From assembly GCA_002437245.1 (NCBI GenBank), contig DJOQ01000009.1, positions 1 through 34,654 of the forward strand: a stretch of 34,654 nucleotides of DNA, written 5' to 3'. The stretch is from Ruminococcaceae bacterium UBA6434. GTDB lineage: Bacteria > Bacillota > Clostridia > Oscillospirales > Acutalibacteraceae. Of this stretch, positions 25,150 through 30,703 are shown in pieces (position 1 is the first letter of the stretch; every line of letters starts with the position of its first letter). A program made the translations under genes and the position numbers. The notes beneath the pieces were generated by a model that saw only the letters and a program-made list of their open reading frames with translations, was not told where the DNA came from and ran no database searches.

Positions 25150-25666
25150 CGTAAACACCATACCCATGTAATTTTTCAAATTCTTTCAGTATAGGCTCCT
25201 CGCGCTTTGCCTTCCACGCGTAGTAATGCGGATAAAGGCTTTTTGCCGGCATAGGGTCTATCCTGACGGCAACCGCACCGCAGCGGTTTGCCGCCTTAAT
25301 ATCGGAAAATATCTGGTCGCCGAGCATTGCGAGCTGCTCTATCGGCACGCCGAGCTTCGCGGCGGCTTTTAAAAGGCCCTTGGGCTTCGGCTTTGCCGCG
25401 ACGCAAACATACGGCAGACCGAACTTTTTGGCTATCGGCCCGACTCTGAAAACCGTGCCGTTTGAAATTATGATAACCGGTATTCCGGCGTTTTTCATTT
25501 TCAAGAGCCATTGCTCCACACCCTTTAAAAATTTAAAGGTTCCGTCGGGAGCTATGGTATTGTCAATATCAAGGCCTATCGCGCGCGCACCCATTTTACG
25601 TATGTCCTCGGGTGTTACGTCAAGCACGCTGTGAAAGCGGTATTTCGGCATAAGTTCGTTTTCCAT
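25142..25666 (-). CDS. yqeG: YqeG family HAD IIIA-type phosphatase
   Basis: A 174-residue HAD-superfamily protein of the YqeG family. The nucleophile motif I is GLDIDNTIA (DxDxT), motif II is IISNGT, and motif IV is MLGDQIFSD. The start at 25666 is preceded by AAGGAGC 5 bases upstream; ATGs 36 bases upstream and 15 bases downstream are less likely. The substrate is unknown; a phosphatidylglycerophosphate phosphatase role has been suggested for relatives in other lineages. It follows the rpsU terminator with no clear promoter of its own and overlaps the downstream peptidase gene. Confidence 0.92.
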   Translation of the reverse strand: MENELMPKYRFHSVLDVTPEDIRKMGARAIGLDIDNTIAPDGTFKFLKGVEQWLLKMKNAGIPVIIISNGTVFRVGPIAKKFGLPYVCVAAKPKPKGLLKAAAKLGVPIEQLAMLGDQIFSDIKAANRCGAVAVRIDPMPAKSLYPHYYAWKAKREEPILKEFEKLHGYGVYDD

Positions 25667-25700
25667 AATGCTCCTTAAAAGGGCTTGCCCTGTTTTTTTC

Positions 25701-25731
25701 AAAAGAAAGGGCGGACAAAACCTTGTCCGCC
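25701..25731 (-). terminator. Intrinsic terminator after rpsU
   Basis: GGCGGACAA (25710-25718) and TTGTCCGCC (25723-25731) pair with an AACC loop. On the minus strand CTTTCTTTT follows, weaker than a pure T-run, so partial read-through into yqeG is plausible. Confidence 0.8.
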
Positions 25732-25737
25732 TCTCAA

Positions 25738-25914
25738 TTACTTATACTTTCTTTTACGAGCTGCTTCTGACTTCTTTTTTCTTTTAACAGAAGGCTTTTC
25801 GTAATGCTCTCTTTTACGAACTTCCTGAATTACGCCGTCACGAGAGGTCTGTCTTTTAAAGCGGCGAAGAGCGCTCTCCAAAGACTCATTTTCTTTAACT
25901 TTTACCTGACTCAT
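25738..25914 (-). CDS. rpsU: 30S ribosomal protein S21
   Basis: S21, 58 residues, a small basic protein of the 30S subunit platform near the anti-Shine-Dalgarno sequence. The protein starts MSQVKVKENESLESALRRFK, continues RQTSRDGVIQEVRKREHYEK and ends in a Lys/Arg-rich tail KRKKKSEAARKRKYK, all typical of S21. AGGGAGGG lies 7-8 bases before the ATG. It is monocistronic, with a consensus promoter and a terminator. Confidence 0.97.
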   Translation of the reverse strand: MSQVKVKENESLESALRRFKRQTSRDGVIQEVRKREHYEKPSVKRKKKSEAARKRKYK

Positions 25915-25949
25915 TCTGATTCCCTCCCTTTATTCTGGGATACTTTGTA

Positions 25950-25978
25950 ATTATAGCCTATTGGGATTTAACTGTCAA
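25950..25978 (-). promoter_or_regulatory. Consensus promoter of rpsU
   Basis: On the minus strand a perfect TTGACA (25973-25978), a 17-base spacer and a perfect TATAAT (25950-25955). This is the strongest-looking promoter in the window, as expected for a ribosomal protein gene. Confidence 0.95.
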
Positions 25979-26102
25979 GAGCGTTTTTACGCATATTGAC
26001 AGACAAAGCCGAGATGTTTATTTAAATTACGGGATAAAATGCAAAAATCGGAAAATGTTAACAATTTGTTCACATTTTTGTGTACGGTTTGCAATAATCC
26101 CT

Positions 26103-26230
26103 TGTTATTATAAGACCGTACCAAGCGAGAGACGAACATTGTGGTGGATGTTTCACGAACTCGTGTAGGTCATAAATGCTAAAACCCATTACATAAAAGT
26201 TGCCCGACGCCGAGCGTCGGGTCTTTTTTT
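26103..26230 (+). ncRNA. Candidate structured small RNA, unassigned
   Basis: An extended -10 (TG then TATTAT, 26103-26111) is followed by about 110 bases with no ORF, ending in an intrinsic terminator. The 5' part folds as a long imperfect hairpin of nested arms: GACC (26114-26117) with GGTC (26168-26171), TAC (26119-26121) with GTA (26165-26167), CGAG (26126-26129) with CTCG (26160-26163), and GAACAT (26134-26139) with ATGTTTC (26148-26154). The hairpin loop carries TGTGGTGG, which resembles an anti-SD-binding or C-rich-target sequence. I compared it by memory with SRP RNA, 6S, T-box and common riboswitches and found no match. No -35 is convincing (TTTGCA at 26088 with a short spacer). Confidence 0.5.
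26203..26230 (+). terminator. Intrinsic terminator of the candidate small RNA
   Basis: CCCGACGC (26203-26210), loop CGA, GCGTCGGG (26214-26221), then TC and seven T (26224-26230). It is a textbook terminator on the plus strand with no coding gene upstream on that strand. Confidence 0.92.
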
Positions 26231-26469
26231 GCCTTTTTTGCCTTTTTGACACTTCGACCGATTGAACGGACTGTTTGACAGCTCATTCCCTCGCTTTTTG
26301 CCGGATTTACATTCTCGCTTTGTCGGTTTCTCTCTCGTCTTTTCGCCGACTGCACGTTAAAAAGGTGAAAACACCGTAAAATTTGCCGTTCGCCGTATTT
26401 CGGAAGTAAAACGGACTTTGCCGAAAGCTGTCTTAAAATCCGGAAATTCCGCACGCCACAAAAAACAAA
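26231..26469. other. Intergenic stretch without recognised gene
   Basis: Open frames here lack ribosome binding sites and family features. Pyrimidine-rich plus strand, with no strong hairpin noted apart from its borders. Confidence 0.45.
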
Positions 26470-26509
26470 AAAAGCAAAAGCAAAAAGGACCGTTTTTACG
26501 CGGTCCTTT
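26470..26509 (-). terminator. Intrinsic terminator of the 38-codon gene transcript
   Basis: AAAGGACCG (26484-26492) and CGGTCCTTT (26501-26509) form a 9-bp stem with loop TTTTTACG. On the minus strand T-rich sequence follows (TTGCTTTTGC then a T7 run). Two further small hairpins lie upstream in the same transcript: CCCGC/GCGGG (26567-26580) and ATAAGGC/GCCTTAT (26595-26612). Confidence 0.75.
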
Positions 26510-26608
26510 CTGCTTGCTAAGTGTCATTAAGTTGTATAAAAAGGGATTGGAATTGGTATATGTAAACCCGCTTATGCGGGGATTAGACGGTTTAATAAGG
26601 CGTTTGCC

Positions 26609-26725
26609 TTATCTGACTTCCATCGCATAGAGGCGAAGCATTTTACCGATCGTTTTCCACGACAACTTAGCGTCCTTAAGTTCGTTGATGAGCTTAATCT
26701 CACATTCATAATCTTTAACGATCAT
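26609..26725 (-). CDS. 38-residue protein with helix-turn-helix-like sequence
   Basis: An unrecognised small gene. The ATG at 26725 has AAAGGAG 10 bases upstream, and a near-consensus promoter starts the transcript about 25-30 bases before it. An in-frame ATG at 26749 would add 8 residues but would sit almost at the transcription start, so the shorter form is preferred. The protein begins MIVKDYECEIKLINELKDAK and continues with LSWKTIGKMLRLYAMEVR. The segment LKDAKLSWKTIGKML resembles the helix-turn-helix of small regulators (a SW-x-x-IG pattern between helices), although only two helices fit. Stop codon inside a hairpin; terminator downstream. It could be a mini DNA-binding protein or a phage-derived relic. 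Confidence 0.6.
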   Translation of the reverse strand: MIVKDYECEIKLINELKDAKLSWKTIGKMLRLYAMEVR

Positions 26726-26758
26726 TCTTAACAGCTCCTTTCGTTTCATCTTGACTGT

Positions 26759-26787
26759 ATAGTACCACCGTTTGTAATTTTTGTCAA
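26759..26787 (-). promoter_or_regulatory. Promoter of the 38-codon gene
   Basis: On the minus strand a perfect TTGACA (26782-26787), a 17-base spacer and TACTAT (26759-26764). Flanking TTGAC/GTCAA sequences form an inverted repeat around the promoter (26751-26755 and 26783-26787). Confidence 0.85.
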
Positions 26788-26793
26788 GACTTT

Positions 26794-26825
26794 TTGCACA
26801 ATTTTTTAAAAGTATTTTTGTGCAA
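26794..26825. repeat. Inverted repeat TTGCACAA/TTGTGCAA upstream of the 38-codon gene
   Basis: TTGCACAA (26794-26801) and TTGTGCAA (26818-26825) are perfect inverse copies 16 bases apart, just upstream of the -35 on the minus strand. A third copy, TTGTGCAA, is at 27138-27145. They may be operator half-sites. Confidence 0.6.
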
Positions 26826-27215
26826 TATTAAGCTTGGTATCACAGACTATTTGTACACATTGTCAATTATCGCCGTGATTTTTTGACATTTAAGCCCTTA
26901 TACAGCCTTTTTAGCTTGTTTTCGGTGAATTTATATTCGCCTTTTCTCTTTTATATTTTCGTCAATATGACAATAAAACGTATGCCCGATTTGCCGATTA
27001 AATCCGCTCCGCCGCATTCACGACAAGCGGTTGCCGATTTTGTGCGGACCGTCGGTAAGACAGGCACCGACGCCGCACATATAATATAATGATTATTTCG
27101 ACAATATTGCACGACGATATTACAAAAATTCCGAATTTTGTGCAAAGATCGTGTGTGCGCTTAATTCGCGGCTTTTATCGCCGTTGTAATTCCAAGCTTT
27201 TCTTATAAAAAGCAC
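26826..27215. other. Intergenic region with a 13-bp stem hairpin
   Basis: No convincing gene. A strong hairpin lies at 27042-27078: GTGCGG (27042-27047) with CCGCAC (27073-27078), and inside it CGTCGGT (27050-27056) with ACCGACG (27066-27072), with a 2-base bulge. No T-run follows on either strand. Downstream, at 27084-27098, ATATAAT-G-ATTATTT resembles a Fur/PerR-type box imperfectly. Confidence 0.5.
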
Positions 27216-27244
27216 TTGACAAACGTAAAAAACCGATTTAAAAT
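27216..27244 (+). promoter_or_regulatory. Promoter of the Fur-family regulator operon
   Basis: A perfect TTGACA (27216-27221), a 17-base spacer and TAAAAT (27239-27244), about 110 bases before the TTG start. Confidence 0.9.
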
Positions 27245-27252
27245 ACGAAGTC

Positions 27253-27271
27253 GAAATTGAAATTCAATTTC
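27253..27271 (+). promoter_or_regulatory. 9-1-9 palindromic operator, probably for the Fur-family protein
   Basis: GAAATTGAA-A-TTCAATTTC is a perfect 9-1-9 inverted repeat at 27253-27271, just downstream of the -10 and over the expected transcription start. Fur, PerR and Zur boxes have the same odd-length 7-1-7 form, but the half-site differs (AATTGAA). A repressor bound here would block transcription. Autoregulation is inferred from position. Confidence 0.7.
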
Positions 27272-27356
27272 AATTTGTTTGGCGAAACGTGCAGAATGTA
27301 ACGTGTAAGACATCACACGCAAGATATGAAATACTGATTGTTCGGGGGCGGAAAAT

Positions 27357-27776
27357 TTGAGCTACAACACAAAGCAGAGCAAAATGGTATTTGACATACT
27401 TTACAAAAACAAAGACCGCCATCTCACGGCGGACGAAATTTTTGAAATCCTGAAAGAAAAGGGCGAGAGCGTGGGCAAAACCACGGTTTACCGTCACCTT
27501 GAAAAGCTGTGTGCTTCGGGCAAAGTGAGAAAATTTACGGGCGGCGAGGGCGACAGCGCCTGCTACCAATACGCCGGCGACGAAGTTGGGTGCCGCGAGC
27601 ACTACCACCTGAAATGCACCGAATGCGGCAAGCTTATACACGCCGAATGCAGTTTCTTAAACGAACTTTCCGACCATATATATAACGAACACGGGTTTAA
27701 AATCGACGGTTCGCGCACGGTTCTCTACGGAGTGTGCGGCGACTGTCTTAAAAAGAAAGGTCTCTCCGAAAAATGA
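27357..27776 (+). CDS. Fur-family metal-responsive transcriptional regulator
   Basis: A 139-residue Fur-superfamily regulator. The N-terminal winged helix contains HLTADEIFEIL and VGKTTVYRHLEKL (39-51, recognition helix). The C-terminal dimer domain has paired structural zinc cysteines C87/C90 (CTEC) and C127/C130 (CGDC), and an HxH (H82, H84) like the regulatory metal site. Whether it senses iron, zinc, manganese or peroxide cannot be told. The start is TTG with a G-rich site upstream; no ATG is usable before residue 10. The ATG of the permease overlaps its stop (ATGA), so the two are co-translated. Probably represses its own operon through the 27253-27271 palindrome. Confidence 0.9.
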   Translation: MSYNTKQSKMVFDILYKNKDRHLTADEIFEILKEKGESVGKTTVYRHLEKLCASGKVRKFTGGEGDSACYQYAGDEVGCREHYHLKCTECGKLIHAECSFLNELSDHIYNEHGFKIDGSRTVLYGVCGDCLKKKGLSEK

Positions 27777-28630
27777 TTTGGAATGTAATTAAAGAAACTC
27801 TTACAGACAGCTTTAAAATGCTGCCTTTTCTGTTCCTTGCGTTTTTGCTTTTGGAGGCGCTAGAGCACCACGCCGGCGAAAAGATAAATAACACTCTTCG
27901 CTCCGCAGGAAAGGCAGGTCCGCTTTTGGGCTCACTGCTCGGCTGCATACCGCAATGCGGTTTTTCGGTTTTTGCCGCCAATTTATATTCGGGCGGAGTT
28001 ATAACCCTCGGCACGCTGCTTGCGGTATTCCTCGCAACCTCGGACGAAGCGCTTATAATACTCATTTCACAGCCGTCGCGCGGCAAGGACATACTGCTTT
28101 TGCTGCTGTTTAAGGTTGTCATCGGCGTTGCGGCAGGCTACATCACGGATTTGTTTATAAAAAAGCATCCCGAAAAGGAAGAGCACAACATCGGCGACAT
28201 ATGCAAAAGCGAGCACTGCCATTGCGACGAGCACAAGGGAATTTTTGTACCGGCGCTCACGCACACGCTAAAGGTGTTCGGATTTCTTCTCATTTTCACC
28301 CTCATACTGAATTTCGCAATTGAGCTGCTCGGCCCCGAAAAGCTCTCAAAAATTCTTCTCGGCAACACCTTCTTCCAGCCGCTTATCGCCGCGCTGATAG
28401 GTCTTATCCCAAACTGCGCCGCCTCTGTGCTTTTAACAGAGATGTATCTCAGCGGAGCCTTGAGCTTTGCCTCGGTAATAGCCGGACTTTGCTCGGGCGC
28501 AGGCATGGGTCTTGTGGTGCTTTTCAGAACGAACAAAAAGCCGCGCGAGAACCTTAAAATTCTCGGACTGCTCTACGGAATTTCGGCGCTCGCCGGCGTC
28601 ATAACAGAGCTTATCGTAAAGCTCGTTTAA
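27773..28630 (+). CDS. Putative 10TM-type heavy-metal permease (ArsP_2-like)
   Basis: A 285-residue polytopic membrane protein resembling the ArsP_2 / 'putative manganese transporter' group, proposed metal or metalloid exporters. Two internal repeats carry matching motifs GCIPQCGFS (57-65) and GLIPNCAAS (210-218), each with a Pro-x-Cys that may line the path. The cytosolic or outside loop between the halves (132-154) is rich in His and Cys (H132, H138, C144, H148, C149, H150, C151, H154), which suggests metal binding. Hydrophobic segments lie at about 15-32, 48-70, 75-98, 106-128, 164-186, 203-226, 232-252 and 262-284. Coupling to a Fur-family gene indicates metal-controlled expression. Direction of transport is not shown. 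Confidence 0.85.
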   Translation: MIWNVIKETLTDSFKMLPFLFLAFLLLEALEHHAGEKINNTLRSAGKAGPLLGSLLGCIPQCGFSVFAANLYSGGVITLGTLLAVFLATSDEALIILISQPSRGKDILLLLLFKVVIGVAAGYITDLFIKKHPEKEEHNIGDICKSEHCHCDEHKGIFVPALTHTLKVFGFLLIFTLILNFAIELLGPEKLSKILLGNTFFQPLIAALIGLIPNCAASVLLTEMYLSGALSFASVIAGLCSGAGMGLVVLFRTNKKPRENLKILGLLYGISALAGVITELIVKLV

Positions 28631-28700
28631 GCAAAGGGACATAATTTTTGCGCGTACCGAGTTATAAATTTTCGTTAATCAGCTTATAAAAAGGCAAAAC

Positions 28701-28737
28701 AAAACGCCGTACCGAAAAAATCGGTTACGGCGTTTTT
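28701..28737. terminator. Bidirectional terminator after the metal permease
   Basis: ACGCCGTACCGA (28704-28715) pairs with TCGGTTACGGCGT (28721-28733) with one bulged base, flanked by AAAA and TTTTT runs (28701-28704, 28733-28737). It serves the permease on the plus strand and the 99-aa gene on the minus strand. Confidence 0.9.
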
Positions 28738-28738
28738 C

Positions 28739-29038
28739 TTATTCGTGTGCGAGTGCTCTTTGCAGCCAAATCTCGGCAATATCCATTGCCGCATACAAGC
28801 CCTTTTTCTCGCTCGTTTTAATGATGCGCTCTTTCATTGACGCATTCGGGTCTGTGCTGAGAAGCTGAATGGAAACTTTGGAAGCTACATCCGCTTTTTC
28901 TTTATCGCCGACCTCTTTGTTTGCGAGAATCTGCATCATTATAACGTAATCGTCAGCCATATCGCCATAGTAAATGGTGTTGCCCTGACGGACAAGGGGT
29001 TTGCCCTTGTATGTGAGAAATTCTTTTTTCTCAGCCAA
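28739..29038 (-). CDS. Conserved small hypothetical protein downstream of ireB
   Basis: A 99-residue soluble protein that I do not recognise. The start is a TTG at 29038, chosen because GAGGTG lies 6 bases upstream and the long reading frame before it is out of register with any good site. It begins MAEKKEFLTYKGKPLVRQGN and includes TIYYGDMADDYVIMMQIL, then DKEKADVASKVSIQLLSTD and ends with a helix AAMDIAEIWLQRALAHE. No membrane segment or signal peptide. It starts 10 bases after the ireB stop, in one operon, and ends at a bidirectional terminator. Function unknown; co-transcription with a kinase-pathway regulator is the only clue. Confidence 0.8.
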   Translation of the reverse strand: MAEKKEFLTYKGKPLVRQGNTIYYGDMADDYVIMMQILANKEVGDKEKADVASKVSIQLLSTDPNASMKERIIKTSEKKGLYAAMDIAEIWLQRALAHE

Positions 29039-29048
29039 TATTGTCACC

Positions 29049-29312
29049 TCATTTGTTTTCGCTCGATTTAAGATAATTTTTGACAAGCGCCTGTAACAGC
29101 TCGTCTCTGTCAAGGCGGCGGATAAGGTTACGCGCGTTGTTATGCGTAGTGATATAAGTCGGGTCCTCGGACAAAATGTAGCCGACTATCTGACTTATCG
29201 GGTTGTAGCCTTTTTCCTTGAGAGCGTTATAGACGGTGAGCATCGTCTGACGCATTTCTTCCTCACGCTCATCTTTTATTGAAAACTGTATGGTTTTATT
29301 CGGATCAAGCAC
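29049..29312 (-). CDS. ireB: IreB family regulatory phosphoprotein
   Basis: IreB (DUF965/UPF0297, YrzL in Bacillus), 87 residues. In Enterococcus faecalis IreB is phosphorylated on N-terminal threonines by the Ser/Thr kinase IreK and affects cephalosporin resistance. Here the N-terminus is MLDPNKTIQFSIKD, keeping Thr7. The core EKGYNPISQIVGYILSEDPTYIT is typical. The start is GTG with AAAGGAGG 8 bases upstream. In Firmicutes ireB is usually followed by ruvX (yqgF); that gene is absent here and an unknown 99-aa gene takes its place. Promoter at 29342-29370. Confidence 0.95.
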   Translation of the reverse strand: MLDPNKTIQFSIKDEREEEMRQTMLTVYNALKEKGYNPISQIVGYILSEDPTYITTHNNARNLIRRLDRDELLQALVKNYLKSSENK

Positions 29313-29341
29313 TTTTGCCGCCTCCTTTGATAATCAAAATT

Positions 29342-29370
29342 ATTATACACTAATGTACATAAAAATACAA
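29342..29370 (-). promoter_or_regulatory. Promoter of ireB operon
   Basis: On the minus strand TTGTAT (29365-29370), a 17-base spacer and a perfect TATAAT (29342-29347), about 30 bases before the GTG start. Confidence 0.85.
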
Positions 29371-29434
29371 TACATATGTTTAAAAAGGTTTTCGCCGTAA
29401 AAAGACATTTGCGGTGCCCTGCATTTTGCCTAAC

Positions 29435-30124
29435 TTATTTGTCCGCGTTTATATAGTCCTCAACGACCTGGCCGTCCTGTATGCGGATTACACGGTGCGC
29501 ATTCGCGGCTATTTCATTGTCATGGGTTATCAGTATAACCGTTCTGCCCTCGCGGTGCAGCTCGTGAAGTATTCTCATAACCTCCGCTCCGGAGTGGCTG
29601 TCGAGGTTGCCGGTGGGTTCGTCCGCCAAAATTATGGGCGGCTTTGCGGCTACGGCGCGCGCTATTGCGACTCTCTGCTGCTGTCCGCCGGACATCTGCT
29701 TCGGAAGATGGTTCATACGCTTTTCAAGCCCGACGCGCTTGAGTGCGTCCTCCGACAAAACGTGCCTTTGCGCTTTCGGCATACCGCGGTACGCAAGCGG
29801 AAGCTCTACGTTTTCCTGCGCGGTAAGGCTTGATATAAGGTTAAAGCCCTGAAATATAAACCCTATCTCTTTGTTTCGTATTTCGCTCATCTCGTCATCC
29901 GAGAGCTTTGACGTATTGTGACCGTCAAGCTTATATTCGCCGCTTGTGGGAACGTCCAAAAGACCGAGCATATTCATAAACGTCGATTTGCCCGAGCCCG
30001 AATGGCCGATAATCGCCACAAATTCGCCGCGGTCGATTGTGAGCGACACGCCGTCAAGCGCGCGAACCTCATTTTCGCCGGGATTATATATTTTATACAG
30101 ATCTTTGACTTCTATAAGCGCCAT
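29435..30124 (-). CDS. ABC transporter ATP-binding protein (MacB/LolD type)
   Basis: A 229-residue ABC ATPase. Walker A GHSGSGKST (about 40-48), Q-loop FQGFNL, signature MSGGQQQRVAIARA, Walker B IILADEPTGNLDSHSG and the switch His in LITHD are all complete. The sequence type (DKxxSxLxGxxxP with EPTGNLD) belongs to the MacB/LolD/FtsE group of mechanotransmission or lipoprotein/peptide transporters. No FtsX-like permease is adjacent on either side, so the partner is elsewhere or shared. It has its own promoter (30153-30181) and is divergent from spoVAC. AAAGGCGG upstream of the ATG. Confidence 0.93.
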   Translation of the reverse strand: MALIEVKDLYKIYNPGENEVRALDGVSLTIDRGEFVAIIGHSGSGKSTFMNMLGLLDVPTSGEYKLDGHNTSKLSDDEMSEIRNKEIGFIFQGFNLISSLTAQENVELPLAYRGMPKAQRHVLSEDALKRVGLEKRMNHLPKQMSGGQQQRVAIARAVAAKPPIILADEPTGNLDSHSGAEVMRILHELHREGRTVILITHDNEIAANAHRVIRIQDGQVVEDYINADK

Positions 30125-30152
30125 ATGAGCACCGCCTTTAATTTATGTTTAA

Positions 30153-30181
30153 ATTTTAAAGCATAAAAAAATATAAATCAA
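30153..30181 (-). promoter_or_regulatory. Promoter of the ABC ATPase gene
   Basis: On the minus strand TTGATT (30176-30181), a 17-base spacer and TAAAAT (30153-30158), about 29 bases before the ATG. Confidence 0.7.
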
Positions 30182-30243
30182 TGTATAAATTATGAATTTT
30201 TATCCGCGGGACGGTAAAAATAACTCCGAAAGGACTGAAATAT

Positions 30244-30684
30244 ATGACCACGGGTAAAGAATATGGCGAAATGACGAAAAAAGCGTCGCCGCCGTCTACG
30301 AAAGCAATAGACATTTTAAACGCATTTTGGACGGGCGGTCTTGTGTGCACTCTGGGGCAGGCTCTGAACTCACTTTACGAGATGGCGGGATTTTCCGAGG
30401 ACGGGGTAAAAGCCGCCGTCTCGGCTACGCTCATAGTTATAACCGCCGTTCTTACGGGAATCGGAGTGTTTGACAAAATAGCGAAGGTTGCCGGCGCAGG
30501 AACCATAGTGCCTATAACGGGCTTTGCAAATTCCATAGTATCGCCTGCCATGGAATACAGCGCCGAGGGCAGAATACTCGGCACGGGCGCAAAGCTGTTT
30601 TCACTCGCAGGGCCGGTTATAGCTTACGGCACATTTTCGGCGTTTATCTACGGAATAATCTGCTATATTTTTAAGCTGTATTAA
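30244..30684 (+). CDS. spoVAC: Stage V sporulation protein AC
   Basis: SpoVAC, 146 residues, an inner spore membrane protein of the SpoVA channel for dipicolinic acid uptake and release; in B. subtilis it acts as a mechanosensitive channel. It has conserved GGLVCTLGQALNSLYEMAG, TGIGVFDKIAKVAGAGTIVP and ITGFANSIVSPAMEYSAEGR. Hydrophobic segments lie at about 29-50, 57-80, 83-104 and 118-143. AAAGG lies 10 bases before the ATG. No clear sigma-G promoter was identified by eye in the 119-base gap. It is followed after 19 bases by spoVAD. Confidence 0.95.
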   Translation: MTTGKEYGEMTKKASPPSTKAIDILNAFWTGGLVCTLGQALNSLYEMAGFSEDGVKAAVSATLIVITAVLTGIGVFDKIAKVAGAGTIVPITGFANSIVSPAMEYSAEGRILGTGAKLFSLAGPVIAYGTFSAFIYGIICYIFKLY

Positions 30685-30703
30685 GCTTGTCGGAGGCAAA
30701 GAA

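Noticed and set aside
26179..26454. Minus-strand open frame of about 91 codons across the small RNA terminator
   Set aside because: No ribosome binding site before the GTG, low-complexity Lys/Arg-rich composition and it runs through a strong plus-strand terminator.
27084..27098. PerR/Fur-box-like ATATAAT-G-ATTATTT
   Set aside because: Only a 5-1-5 perfect core in very AT-rich DNA and more than 100 bases upstream of the -35, so a chance match is likely.
26883..27145. Open frames on both strands in the region upstream of the Fur operon
   Set aside because: No ribosome binding sites, and they cross a strong hairpin and AT-rich DNA. No family resemblance.
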